Shown here: positions 33,360 to 41,839 of the stretch, piece by piece
How the letters are laid out: each line of letters starts with the position of its first letter
Position numbering within the stretch: the first letter of the stretch is position 1
Assembly: GCA_030829545.1 (NCBI GenBank)
Contig: JAURAI010000004.1
Span: 1 to 63,432 of the forward strand
Reading direction: 5' to 3'
Origin: Candidatus Poseidonia sp.
Lineage (GTDB): Archaea > Thermoplasmatota > Poseidoniia > Poseidoniales > Poseidoniaceae
DNA length: 63,432 bases
The notes under the pieces: model-generated
Told to the model about the DNA's origin: nothing
The model's input: only the letters and a program-made list of their open reading frames with translations
The model's database searches: none
Made by a program: the position numbers and the translations under genes

Positions 33360-33597
33360 TTTCGAAGGTGAGGTGTGGCTGCTGCTCGTTCGAGGGTGGC
33401 ATTTCTTTGGTTGGAGTATAAAACCACAAGACCACCGCCTCGATAAAGAGTACGATAGACGCGATGAACATGAAAACGTCAATCACTGTATGAATGAGGG
33501 GTTCGATTTCACCTACAGTTGCTGGATTGGGTTCGTACGCCATTGAAAACAACCCTATGCTCAGCAAGACGCACGCAACAGCAAGGATTTTTTTCAA
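33349..33597 (-). CDS. small membrane protein, two TM segments
   Basis: 82 residues from TTG 33597, which directly follows the stop of a 30-residue ORF (TGATTG), so reinitiation is likely. Segment one is LAVACVLLSIGLFSMAY and segment two is VFMFIASIVLFIEAVVLWFY, with a polar tail. An internal ATG at codon 19 would remove the first segment. The last 11 bp overlap the topoisomerase gene on the other strand. Function unknown. Confidence 0.55.
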   Translation of the reverse strand: MKKILAVACVLLSIGLFSMAYEPNPATVGEIEPLIHTVIDVFMFIASIVLFIEAVVLWFYTPTKEMPPSNEQQPHLTFEIKR

Positions 33598-33690
33598 TCA
33601 CGGTGGTGCAAAGGTGTGAAATGTTTCGTGGAGTATTGGGATAAGAGCAGTTGAAAATAACGACAGCACTCCAAGTACGATATCGATCAT
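33598..33690 (-). CDS. 30-aa hydrophobic peptide
   Basis: ATG 33690 opens a 30-codon frame for one membrane helix (MIDIVLGVLSLFSTALIPIL) with a His/Pro-rich tail. It ends one base before the TTG start of the two-TM protein. An AT-rich TAGAATTAAG element lies about 27 nt upstream of the ATG, fitting leaderless expression. The coupling and the membrane character of both products favour a real small gene. Confidence 0.4.
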   Translation of the reverse strand: MIDIVLGVLSLFSTALIPILHETFHTFAPP

Positions 33691-33780
33691 GGTGTCCCGA
33701 CCCCTTCTGCTTAATTCTATTTTTTCCCGTAATATGGGGCTGAGGGATTCATCGATGAACTCAAGAGTCAGTCTCAGGCA

Positions 33781-33790
33781 TATTTATTAA
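33781..33790 (+). promoter_or_regulatory. TATA box of the RHH-fumarase gene
   Basis: TATTTATTAA is centred 28 nt before ATG 33813, so transcription should start at the start codon of the N-terminal ribbon-helix-helix segment. That supports the fused reading frame. A downstream fumarase-only start has no such box. Confidence 0.6.
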
Positions 33791-33812
33791 ACGCCTTCCC
33801 CGAGTTGAAATC

Positions 33813-35408
33813 ATGGCTAAACACCGTGCCGGCGACCGCCGAATTATGAGCATCAGTATTCCCGAAAGCCTCGCCAAAAAACTGGACCGAAAGGTCGGCA
33901 AAGGCCGTGAAGACGGCCGCTCTGCTACCATCGCCCGCTTGATTCAGCAAGGACTTGAAAGCCAAGCCTCAACCATCCCCACTCCTCCATCACAGTCCCT
34001 GCGAGCCGAAGCGCCAGATGGCGAGGTTCGCATCGAGTCAGACACGATGGGCGAACTCAAGGTACCTGCTGACCGCTATTACGGATGCCAGACCGCTCGG
34101 TCGCTGCTGAATTTTGACATCGGCCACGACACGATGCCCACGGGAGTTATCCGAGCCTTTGGCGTATTGAAACAAGCGGCTGCAAAAACCAATGTCGCCC
34201 TCAAGCAGTTGGACCCAGAGGTCGGAGACCTCATCATTGCTGCTGCTCAAGAAGTGAGTGATGGGCACCTCAACGATCACTTCCCGCTTCGCGTTTGGCA
34301 AACTGGAAGTGGTACGCAATCCAACATGAACACCAACGAGGTCATCGCTAACCGAGCCATCGAAATCGCTGGAGGAGAACTGGGCTCCAAGTCCCCTGTC
34401 CATCCCAACGACCACGTCAACCGAGCACAGTCCTCTAACGACACCTTTCCCACGGCCATGCACATTGCGGCCGCTGAAGCCTTCACGCACAGATTGCTGC
34501 CGAGTGTGCGGGCATTGCGTCAGGCACTTGCTTCCAAAAGCGAGGACTGGAAGAATGTCGTAAAGATCGGTCGTACGCACCTCATGGACGCCGTACCACT
34601 CACGCTCGGTCAAGAAGCATCAGGGTGGGTTGCACAATTGGACGCTGATCTTCGGCGCCTTGATTTCGCACTCGATGACCTGTTTGAATTGGCTCTGGGC
34701 GGTACTGCGGTTGGAACGGGACTGAACGCTCATCCCCTCTTTGCCCAAATGGTGGCTGACGAGATTGCCAACATTACCGGCCTGACTTTTTGTTCAGCGG
34801 AGAATAAATTTGCACAATTAGCGGCACATGATGCCGTTGTTGCCGCATCAGGCGCCTTGAACACCCTTGCAGTGTCCTTGATGAAAATCGCCAACGACAT
34901 TCGTTGGTTGGGCTCTGGACCACGTTGCGGCTTCGGCGAATTAGCCCTTCCCGCTAACGAGCCTGGGTCTTCGATCATGCCCGGTAAAGTCAACCCCACA
35001 CAAGCCGAAGCGATGACAATGGTCTGCTGCCAGGTCATGGGAAATCATACCGCCATTACCGTTGGCGGCAGTCAGGGGAATTTCGAACTCAACGTGTACA
35101 AGCCGATGATGATCCACAACCTCTTGCATTCCGTCGACCTCCTTACCGATGCCTGCAGAACCTTCCGTACACGCTGCGTGGAAGGTTTGGAAGCCGTGGA
35201 AAGCAACATTCAATCCCATCTCGAGAACTCCTTGATGCTGGTGACGGCACTCAACAACCACATTGGCTACGACAAAGCGGCCAAGATTGCAAAGAATGCA
35301 CATGAGAAGGGAACAACCCTTCGTGAATCTGCATTGGAATTGGACTTTTTGACCAACGAAGAATTTGACGCTTGGGTTCGCCCTGAAGACATGACGGGCA
35401 CTTCGTAA
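33813..35408 (+). CDS. fumC: class II fumarase with N-terminal ribbon-helix-helix domain
   Basis: 531 residues. Residues 9-49 match a CopG/NikR-type RHH DNA-binding domain: strand [10 protein letters not shown], helix [12 protein letters not shown] and helix [18 protein letters not shown] Ser/Pro linker (about 50-68) joins it to a complete class II fumarase from about residue 70, with [65 protein letters not shown] and the signature [11 protein letters not shown] (about 385-395). The family normally has about 465 residues without this extension. The TATA box 28 nt before the ATG supports the long start. It catalyses fumarate/malate interconversion. The added domain could make it DNA-binding. 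Confidence 0.93.
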   Translation: MAKHRAGDRRIMSISIPESLAKKLDRKVGKGREDGRSATIARLIQQGLESQASTIPTPPSQSLRAEAPDGEVRIESDTMGELKVPADRYYGCQTARSLLNFDIGHDTMPTGVIRAFGVLKQAAAKTNVALKQLDPEVGDLIIAAAQEVSDGHLNDHFPLRVWQTGSGTQSNMNTNEVIANRAIEIAGGELGSKSPVHPNDHVNRAQSSNDTFPTAMHIAAAEAFTHRLLPSVRALRQALASKSEDWKNVVKIGRTHLMDAVPLTLGQEASGWVAQLDADLRRLDFALDDLFELALGGTAVGTGLNAHPLFAQMVADEIANITGLTFCSAENKFAQLAAHDAVVAASGALNTLAVSLMKIANDIRWLGSGPRCGFGELALPANEPGSSIMPGKVNPTQAEAMTMVCCQVMGNHTAITVGGSQGNFELNVYKPMMIHNLLHSVDLLTDACRTFRTRCVEGLEAVESNIQSHLENSLMLVTALNNHIGYDKAAKIAKNAHEKGTTLRESALELDFLTNEEFDAWVRPEDMTGTS

Positions 35409-35410
35409 GG

Positions 35411-36343
35411 TCACTCTGTTCTAGGCTGATAGCCCGCAGGCGGGCCAAAGCGTGTGGAGAGTCCCACGAAGGTTGCAATGAGGGCGAAGGCCACAAAGGG
35501 ATAGGATTCACGTGCTTCTGAGATACCAAAGCCGAGTAGAAATGCGACGGAACAAATGAGCATCAGCGCAACGAGATAGATAGGCCCCTCTTTGGGACGG
35601 GGGTCAATGAAATCGTAGAGATAATATCCGCCTCCAAATCGCGCCCACGCTTCTGCGAAGATGAGGTACACGGCTCCATAGGTCAATCCAAGCATCATCA
35701 TTGGCAACCGAATGGAGAGTGTGCCAAATACCAGCTCAAACGAGAGGAAAATCAATGCCCAATTGTGCATGACTTGTTCGTGGGGTAAAAACATGTGAGA
35801 GATGTCCTCTCCTTCCTTCATTTGCGCAGGGAGAATCACGTAGCGAACGATGATTGAAGTCAACGCTGCGCTGCTGTAAGCGGTCGCGAAGAGAGCGGTC
35901 CCAAGATGCTGGAAGAGATTTGATGGCTCGCCCACAAGGACATACCAAAGCGAGCCTATGCCGTTCCAAAGCATGGCAAGGCCGAACATAAGCATCGTCC
36001 ATGAACTAAAAGGGACCAGCCGTTCAAAACCTGTTGATTGATGCATTCGGATTTCACGATCTGCCCTGAATAAGGGCGACATCATCCCTGGTGTTGGATT
36101 TCGAACCATCCATACGACAGCACTGTGAATGACAAGATAGGCACAGCCAAAACGAAAGAGCATCAATGCGATGGTGGAAAGCGTCCCCTCTCCATACATT
36201 TGGGCAGCATCAAAGGAACCGCCATCGTGAAAGAAAACATAGGATGCTACTGACACAACGAGAATCAATACCGTCAAGCTGTAGGAAAGCACCGACGGTC
36301 GCTGGACGGTTCTGCCTTCTTCCGAGCCTGTATCATAATTCAA
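35411..36343 (-). CDS. polytopic membrane protein, possibly FAR-17a/AIG1-like
   Basis: 310 residues, about eight hydrophobic helices, no signal peptide. The segment VMHNWALIFLSFELVFG followed by YLIFAEAWARFGGGYYLYDF resembles the AIG1/FAR-17a family, where a His in the membrane acts with a Thr to hydrolyse fatty-acid esters of hydroxy fatty acids. RLVPFSSWTMLMFG is a candidate for the Thr-bearing helix. This is a motif-level resemblance only. The first codon at 36343 is TTG and the true start could be a little downstream. It ends 2 bp after the fumarase stop on the other strand. Confidence 0.65.
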   Translation of the reverse strand: MNYDTGSEEGRTVQRPSVLSYSLTVLILVVSVASYVFFHDGGSFDAAQMYGEGTLSTIALMLFRFGCAYLVIHSAVVWMVRNPTPGMMSPLFRADREIRMHQSTGFERLVPFSSWTMLMFGLAMLWNGIGSLWYVLVGEPSNLFQHLGTALFATAYSSAALTSIIVRYVILPAQMKEGEDISHMFLPHEQVMHNWALIFLSFELVFGTLSIRLPMMMLGLTYGAVYLIFAEAWARFGGGYYLYDFIDPRPKEGPIYLVALMLICSVAFLLGFGISEARESYPFVAFALIATFVGLSTRFGPPAGYQPRTE

Positions 36344-36396
36344 TGCGCGACGCTGAGCATCAAGGTTCTAACGGCGCGTTTAGCCCGCTCACTCGC

Positions 36397-37473
36397 TTAT
36401 TGACGCAAGGCCCGGAGCTTCGCTTGAAGAGCGGACTTCCGCTCGTCAATGGGTTCCTCGTGTTGTGGCTCATCCTGGTCCAATCGCCGCATGAATAATT
36501 CTCGGTCCCATACCAACACATCGCCGTTTTCACAACCGATTACACAGCGGTTTGGTGTTCCTTCGATGCAACGAATACGGTCGAAATGGCCCGTTGCTAC
36601 AAGGGCGCCCGTATCGGAGGAGAAAACGGAGAGTGCCCCGCTTAGCCCCTGGGTTCGAGCAACCCACAAATGCGTGCTGTCGTTGTTCTCAAATGCCTCG
36701 CAATGAGCAGAAATCGCCTCGCCTTTTGATTCCCAAAGAAGACCTCCTTGTGCTGTTCGCACCGTGAGATGCCCCTCGTCGGTCGATGCCGCATAACCCG
36801 TTGGCAGGCAGGTCAGGGCTTCTACACTCCCGGATTCTGTTGCGAGAACATCGCCCGACTGCATGACGACAGAACCGTCGGTCTGACCGAACAGAAGGTG
36901 TTCGCGCCCCGACACCCCGCACGTAATGGGGAAAGAGGTGGGTGGCTTTGTGTGTGAAAAGGGCGGGGTGTTGCTAATATCAAGCCAGCCGCAACGAGGG
37001 CGGCCCAACCCAGCGAGGAGATGTCCATCAGACTCAACCAAGGTCCACGGGCGTTCATCCATTCGTTCCACCCATTGCTGCTCACCTTGGGCGGAGAACA
37101 ACCAAATCGCAGACTCGATGAAATCGTTATGCTCGATATCGTAGACCGACGAGACCGCAATGATCTGCCCGTTCCACCAGTGAACGTCGTCAGCGCTCCC
37201 TTCGAGCGCCACGGACCACAACTCCTTGCCAGAATCAAGCGAGAGAGCAACCAGATGCAATCCGCTGGTTATGACCACAAGGTCGCCGTTGATGGCCAAG
37301 GCGCTGATTCGGTCATTGGTTTGAGTCGACCACAAGGTAGTGCCTTCTTCGTCCCAACGGATGAGTCGCCCATCCCAGCCACCAGCGAAAACATCGCCGT
37401 TCTCCATCAAGTGTACGAGGGACACGCTTTCGCCCAAAGAGCGTTGCATCCACATCGCGCCCTTGAGGTCCAT
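36397..37473 (-). CDS. PQQ/WD40-like beta-propeller protein
   Basis: 358 residues from ATG 37473. Repeating blades are seen: HLMENGDVFAGGWDGRLIRW, INGDLVVITSGLHLVALSLD with SGKELWS, GQIIAVSSVYDIE, LLFGQTDGSVVMQSGD, AASTDEGHLTVRT and NRCVIGCENGDVLVWDREL. The GDxxxxGxxDGxLxxW pattern is that of PQQ-like/WD40 quinoprotein-type propellers acting as cytoplasmic or membrane-associated scaffolds. There is no signal peptide. The open frame reaches 37551, but a TATA-like CTTATG about 26 nt upstream and the divergent carbonic anhydrase gene favour the shorter form. Partner unknown. Confidence 0.8.
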   Translation of the reverse strand: MDLKGAMWMQRSLGESVSLVHLMENGDVFAGGWDGRLIRWDEEGTTLWSTQTNDRISALAINGDLVVITSGLHLVALSLDSGKELWSVALEGSADDVHWWNGQIIAVSSVYDIEHNDFIESAIWLFSAQGEQQWVERMDERPWTLVESDGHLLAGLGRPRCGWLDISNTPPFSHTKPPTSFPITCGVSGREHLLFGQTDGSVVMQSGDVLATESGSVEALTCLPTGYAASTDEGHLTVRTAQGGLLWESKGEAISAHCEAFENNDSTHLWVARTQGLSGALSVFSSDTGALVATGHFDRIRCIEGTPNRCVIGCENGDVLVWDRELFMRRLDQDEPQHEEPIDERKSALQAKLRALRQ

Positions 37474-37580
37474 GGCCGCAGGTCGATGTTCTCCAACATA
37501 AGGAGGTCGCTTCTTTGATTCGTTCAACGAGGTTCTTGCGCACATCACCAAGGGACGAGCAAGAACAAAATGCTACCTTG

Positions 37581-38099
37581 ATGCGTTGGAACATGAGCCA
37601 CATGTCGTCATTCACCGATTCCCTTGATGCTTCCAATGCAGCCTATGTTGAGGCGTTCTCGGCCAATGGTGTACCGGGTCGGGCCGGAACACACCTCTTG
37701 CTCCTCACCTGCATGGATTCACGGATTGTACCCCATGCCATCTTTGGCCTCAAAGAGGGGGACATGAAGGTAGTGAGAAATGCAGGAGGGCAGATGAACA
37801 GCGAAGTGGAGCGGGATATCGTGCTAGCCAGTCACATCCTTGACTGCCATAACATCGTCATCATGCCTCACACAAAATGTGCGATGGCGAGTTTGAGTCT
37901 ACCTGAAGTACGAATACGATTGAATGAACGAAGTGGAATGGACTTTTCCTCATTTGAGCCCCGTATGATCGGGGATTGGGAAGAAACATTACGAGCAGAT
38001 GTTGCCCGTCTCAAGGCCAACAAGTTGCTCAACGAAGGCGCAGTGGTCCGCGGTGCACGTTATGATGTCGATACCGGCATGGTCCATTGGGTCTGTTGA
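37581..38099 (+). CDS. beta-class carbonic anhydrase-like protein
   Basis: 172 residues. Zinc site of the beta class: C44-x-D46-x-R48 (TCMDSRI) with H97 and C100 (MPHTKCAM), and VRNAGGQ. Catalyses CO2 hydration, supplying bicarbonate for carboxylases. At about 170 residues it is the short type resembling archaeal Cab (Methanothermobacter). ATG 37581 is given; ATGs at 37593 and 37602 are equally possible. It is divergent from the propeller gene. Confidence 0.88.
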   Translation: MRWNMSHMSSFTDSLDASNAAYVEAFSANGVPGRAGTHLLLLTCMDSRIVPHAIFGLKEGDMKVVRNAGGQMNSEVERDIVLASHILDCHNIVIMPHTKCAMASLSLPEVRIRLNERSGMDFSSFEPRMIGDWEETLRADVARLKANKLLNEGAVVRGARYDVDTGMVHWVC

Positions 38100-38102
38100 C
38101 CG

Positions 38103-38990
38103 TCAATCGGTTAACGGTATACGCCGCCTTGGAACGGCAAAGGTGAGCACGAAAGCGAGCAGCCCAAAGATGCATGCTGAGTAATAATGACCCATCGTGA
38201 ACATCGACAGAACAGATGAGGTTCGAAGCAGGGTAATGGACCCGTTTTTCAATGTCCAAACTGCGAACCCGGCTGCGATGAGGGCCAGGCCCATGAAACC
38301 AAATCCAACCAAGACATAGGTTGTCGCTGCACTGGGATCCATGAGAGGATGGTCCATTTGGCTGGGCGTCATGTCAATCGTACGGATTTCGCAATCAGCA
38401 GTATCGTTTGAATCACAAGGTTGAGCAGCAAATTCGGCAGGAGATGGGAGGGTGAAATCCAGTATCGTAAATCCAATCGGTTCAATCAGAGCGGGAGGCG
38501 AAAGCAATACTCGGTTGGAAAAGACATCCCGATGGTCGTCTCGTTCGGCGATGATGTCAACTCGGATGAGGCCAGGATTCAATCGTTGAAATTCGAAGGT
38601 ACCGTCGTCTTTGGTCAGATTCTCCGTTGAAAGCCACATGTTTGAGGTCGTATTCAACCATGAAATGTACACCGTAACATTGGCGAGGCTTGCTCCTTGG
38701 TGGTCGAAGACCGTCCCCCTGAAGGTCGCAGTTTCTTCTGGAGCAGTTTGGGCTAAACGGTACACGAATTCATCGGGGCGGACCAATCCGTCATCCGGTG
38801 AAGCGTAGTCCAATCCGTTGAGAAAACCGAGCATGCTGACAAACAAAAGGAAGATGGCGATGGCGCGGCCAATCGGGTGAAGTTTGGGATCTTCTATGGT
38901 CAGCACTGCGCCTGAAGAGGCAAAGAGGAGGGGGGTTTCTTCAACCACCTCTTCGAGGTAGTCACCCGATTCTGATACGGCCTCCGCCAT
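38103..38990 (-). CDS. membrane-anchored protein with carboxypeptidase-regulatory-like domain
   Basis: 295 residues. One TM segment near 43-60 (IAIFLLFVSMLGFLNGL), an external beta-sandwich domain (about 85-165) with TFRGTVFDHQGASLANVTVY and GTFEFQRLNPGLIRV, and three C-terminal helices (VLVGFGFMGLALIAAGFAVW, LLRTSSVLSMFTMGHYYSAC, IFGLLAFVLTFAVP). The sandwich matches CarboxypepD_reg/CnaB-like domains that are protein-interaction modules on cell surfaces. Function unknown. Convergent with the carbonic anhydrase, 3 bp apart. Confidence 0.78.
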   Translation of the reverse strand: MAEAVSESGDYLEEVVEETPLLFASSGAVLTIEDPKLHPIGRAIAIFLLFVSMLGFLNGLDYASPDDGLVRPDEFVYRLAQTAPEETATFRGTVFDHQGASLANVTVYISWLNTTSNMWLSTENLTKDDGTFEFQRLNPGLIRVDIIAERDDHRDVFSNRVLLSPPALIEPIGFTILDFTLPSPAEFAAQPCDSNDTADCEIRTIDMTPSQMDHPLMDPSAATTYVLVGFGFMGLALIAAGFAVWTLKNGSITLLRTSSVLSMFTMGHYYSACIFGLLAFVLTFAVPRRRIPLTD

Positions 38991-39011
38991 GGAACTGAGT
39001 AAAAGGCCAAC

Positions 39012-40415
39012 CTACTTGATGTCAATGCGTTGCTTCCAACGGGATTTGAGCTTCTCAGCAGCGACTTTGGTCATCCAAGCGCGCATCGTTGCGCCCTCGC
39101 CTGAGCCGCGTTCATCATCTTCGACCATGGCATTGTCGTAGACGTCTGAAGCGATGCGTTCCAGTGCTTCGTCATCGGCCTGCAGAGCAGGCGTGATGGT
39201 AACCGTTCGTGGCCGTTCAAAGAGGTGGGTTCGAATGGCAAATTTGAGTTCGTCCATGCCTCGCCCGTCCATACTTGACACGCCGAGCGGGGTTGGATAG
39301 CCAAAGGATTCTACTGCTTCTTGTGCTGCCTTGATGTGCTGTTCGTCAAGGAGGTCAAGTTTGGTTAACACGACCATGAGGTCCGGCGTTTCCTCAATGG
39401 CCGTAGCCTCATTTTCTTGCCGTTCCAAGATTTCACGGCGTGTGGTTTCCAACTTGCGCTCCAATTCTTCAATGGAGTCCGAGGCATCAACCAAAATCAC
39501 CCTTAAATCAGCATCTAATGCCTCAGCAATAGTTGCTTTAAATGCCGCTAGTGTAGCATTTGGTATGTTATCAATAAATCCGATGGTATCCGCAAGCAAT
39601 ACGCGCGGACTGTCTTCCATTCGCCCCACTGTGGTCTCAAGGGTGGAAAATAATTGATCCTCAACAAGGACTTCTTTGCCCGATAAATGGCGAAAGAGTG
39701 AAGATTTTCCTGCATTTGTATACCCAATAAAGCCTACCGTCAATGCGCCACTGCGGACTCGTTGACGGCGGTGTTCACGTTGAGCATTGGCCTGTTTTCT
39801 CTGTCGCCGGCGAAGATTGGTCAATTCCCTCGCGATGTTCGAAAGCACGTTTTGAAGCGCCGTCACACCTCCACCTCCGTATCCAGCACGTTCACCCGTT
39901 GTTTGGCGTGCGGCGAGTTCCCTGAGGATGGTCCGGTCCGATTGCAATTGTGCTATCCGAACTTGCGTTCTGGCTTCGACAGAGGATGCATGAGACGTGA
40001 AAAGAGCGAGGAGAAGGCGTACGCGGTCCCACAATTCCAGCCCGAGAAGTTCGCCGACACCCACAAGTTGGCGAGGTGTAGCATTGGTGTGCATAATCAC
40101 GAGGTCGACCTTTGCCCATGGATGTGGCTCTGCAGCGTTTTGTCGCTCTTCTGCGATGTCTTCCAAACGACCTTTTCCAAAGTAGGTGCGTGGGTCTATG
40201 CGCCCGTTTTGAGAAAGAACTTCAACGATTTGAATGCCCATCGTTGCAACCAGGGCTTTCAATTCAGAGGTGTCATCATCACCCCGAACAAGAAGAAGGG
40301 CTCGTCTGCCCTGATGGTTGGTTCGGGCTTCGCCTACGACAACCCCGCCACTGCCGGCGACAACAAAGGGGTCCTCGGGCGGCTTTGCCATAGTTTGGCC
40401 AAAGGTTAGCCTCAT
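39012..40415 (-). CDS. hflX: HflX-type ribosome-associated GTPase
   Basis: 467 residues. N-terminal HflX domain (about 20-210) with SQNGRIDPRTYFGKGRLEDI, LVIMHTNATPRQLVGVGELL and EARTQVRIAQLQ. G domain: G1 GYTNAGKSS (about 231), G2 TTV after LFSTLETTVGRM, G3 DTIGF, G4 TKLD and a G5 region (PLGVSSMDGRG). HflX binds the large ribosomal subunit and splits stalled ribosomes. ATG 40415 stands 8 nt behind GAGGTG, so it is preferred over ATG 40391 and the unsupported longer frame. It is divergent from pcc1. Confidence 0.93.
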   Translation of the reverse strand: MRLTFGQTMAKPPEDPFVVAGSGGVVVGEARTNHQGRRALLLVRGDDDTSELKALVATMGIQIVEVLSQNGRIDPRTYFGKGRLEDIAEERQNAAEPHPWAKVDLVIMHTNATPRQLVGVGELLGLELWDRVRLLLALFTSHASSVEARTQVRIAQLQSDRTILRELAARQTTGERAGYGGGGVTALQNVLSNIARELTNLRRRQRKQANAQREHRRQRVRSGALTVGFIGYTNAGKSSLFRHLSGKEVLVEDQLFSTLETTVGRMEDSPRVLLADTIGFIDNIPNATLAAFKATIAEALDADLRVILVDASDSIEELERKLETTRREILERQENEATAIEETPDLMVVLTKLDLLDEQHIKAAQEAVESFGYPTPLGVSSMDGRGMDELKFAIRTHLFERPRTVTITPALQADDEALERIASDVYDNAMVEDDERGSGEGATMRAWMTKVAAEKLKSRWKQRIDIK

Positions 40416-40439
40416 ATCAGCCCACCTCAAGACATCATC

Positions 40440-40664
40440 ATGGCGGAAGAGCACGCAATGGTCCTTCGCTGGTCGGGCCCTGCCTCTCAGGCAGCTGCCT
40501 TTCTCAACGTTGCAACGGAACACGGCGCCACAGTTACCGAAGAAACGAAGGGAGAGGAACTTCACCTGGAGTTTACGATGGCTTCCAGCGACCTCCAAGA
40601 ATTAAGAGACCGTGTAGATGCACTTTTGGTGGCATTTACAACCATTGAGGATTCGCTTTCCTGA
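40440..40664 (+). CDS. pcc1: KEOPS complex subunit Pcc1
   Basis: 74 residues matching the CTAG/Pcc1 family: a beta strand (HAMVLRWSGPASQAAAFLNV), then EELHLEFTMASSDLQELRDR and VDALLVAFTTIEDSLS as the C-terminal helix that dimerises. Pcc1 dimerises and holds Kae1 in KEOPS, which transfers threonylcarbamoyl from TC-AMP (made by the protein encoded at 1858-2451) to A37 of tRNA. It is shorter than the usual 80-90 but complete. The DCC-family gene follows after 9 bp. Confidence 0.82.
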   Translation: MAEEHAMVLRWSGPASQAAAFLNVATEHGATVTEETKGEELHLEFTMASSDLQELRDRVDALLVAFTTIEDSLS

Positions 40665-40673
40665 GGTGATGGT

Positions 40674-41033
40674 TTGGCGCATACAACCCTTCTGATCGAC
40701 GCTCATTGTGTGATGTGTCACGGCCTTGCCAACTTCCTCAACAAACGTATCACTTCAGATACGGTCCTCGAAATCCACGGGATACAATCCGAAGAAGGGC
40801 AGGCACTGATCGCTGATTTCCCTCCACGCCTCCAAGCCATTGATTCCGTCTATGTCATTCGAAACGGCCGCGTCTACGTGCGCTCTGCGGCATCCATCCG
40901 CCTCTTGCTCACCATGAGATGGTATTACGCCATGTGGTTTCCTTTGGCATGGCTCATCCCGCTTCCTCTGCGTGACGCAGGATATTGGTTTGTTTCAAAA
41001 ATTAGACATCGTTTTGGTCGCCGAGAACCTTAG
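40674..41033 (+). CDS. DCC-family thiol-disulfide oxidoreductase (DUF393)
   Basis: 119 residues. The family motif DxxCxxC appears as D9-AHC-VMC-HG (LIDAHCVMCHG), a thioredoxin-like redox pair. The internal FPPRLQAIDSVYVI and LLLTMRWYYAMWFPLAWLIP segments match the family's C-terminal hydrophobic part. It starts at TTG 40674 behind GAGGTGATGG; no in-frame ATG is available. The ExoIII gene is convergent with a 4-bp overlap. The redox partner is unknown. Confidence 0.85.
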   Translation: MAHTTLLIDAHCVMCHGLANFLNKRITSDTVLEIHGIQSEEGQALIADFPPRLQAIDSVYVIRNGRVYVRSAASIRLLLTMRWYYAMWFPLAWLIPLPLRDAGYWFVSKIRHRFGRREP

Positions 41034-41806
41034 AGGTCAAGGTCCAAAATTGCTGGTGCGTGATCGCTCACCTCAAGGCCAGCCTGGCGAATAATGTCAA
41101 CGCTCTTGATGCAGGCAGCTGCGGCAGGATTGCACAACAGATAGTCAATGCGCCAGCCTTTGTCGTCGGCCCGAGCATTGCCACGGTTCGACCACCACGA
41201 GTAGATTTTTTCTCCTTCGCCTTTGAGATGGCGGAAACTGTCAACCCATCCATCGTCCAATAATTCGCTGAACCATGCCCGCTCATGAGGCAGAAACCCG
41301 CTGGTCTTTTTGTTCCCGGTGGGATTCCATATGTCGTCTTCTGTATGGGCAATATTCAGGTCGCCAACAACGACTACTGGATGTTCGGCCTCAATCCAAG
41401 GAGCAAGCCATGCTCGCCAAGCAGCCATCCATCGCTCCTTGAAGGCTTGACGCTCGGGGCTGCCTCCACCGTTGGGCAAGTAGGTGTTCACGCAGAGAAG
41501 AGCGCCGTGTTGAGTGACCAATACCCTCCCTTCGATATCATCGGGATCTTCGCCCCAAGCGAATCCGGGCAGAACCGTCTGGTCACCTTTTGCCAACGTT
41601 GCAACCCCCGCATAGCCTTTCTTTTGCGCAGCATGAAGGTGGACTGCATGACCTTTAGGCCACGACCACCCTTTGGGCAGTTGTTCTTCGAGGACACGCG
41701 TTTCTTGGAGCATCAATACGTCTGCATCCAAGGTTTCAATCCATTCGTCAATGCCTTTTCGAATGGCTGCTCTTAAGCCGTTGACGTTCCATGAAACCAA
41801 ACGCAT
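41030..41806 (-). CDS. xth: exodeoxyribonuclease III/AP endonuclease
   Basis: Repairs abasic sites and blocked 3' ends. 258 residues, the family size. Active-site segments: SWNVNGLRA (N7 region), MLQETRV (Mg-binding Glu), the Tyr and Asn of VNTYLPNGGG, GDLNIAHTEDDIW (D and N), GWRIDYLLC and SDHAPAILDL (final DH pair). It overlaps the DCC gene's end by 4 bp. With FEN1, RNase H and topoisomerase IB it forms a spread set of DNA repair and replication genes. Confidence 0.95.
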   Translation of the reverse strand: MRLVSWNVNGLRAAIRKGIDEWIETLDADVLMLQETRVLEEQLPKGWSWPKGHAVHLHAAQKKGYAGVATLAKGDQTVLPGFAWGEDPDDIEGRVLVTQHGALLCVNTYLPNGGGSPERQAFKERWMAAWRAWLAPWIEAEHPVVVVGDLNIAHTEDDIWNPTGNKKTSGFLPHERAWFSELLDDGWVDSFRHLKGEGEKIYSWWSNRGNARADDKGWRIDYLLCNPAAAACIKSVDIIRQAGLEVSDHAPAILDLDL

Positions 41807-41839
41807 GCTTTGTCGTGATGGGTGACGGTGAATAAGGCT

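Noticed and set aside
39012-40598. HflX start at 40598
   Set aside because: The extra 61 codons lie antisense to pcc1 and lack homology. ATG 40415 has a ribosome site.
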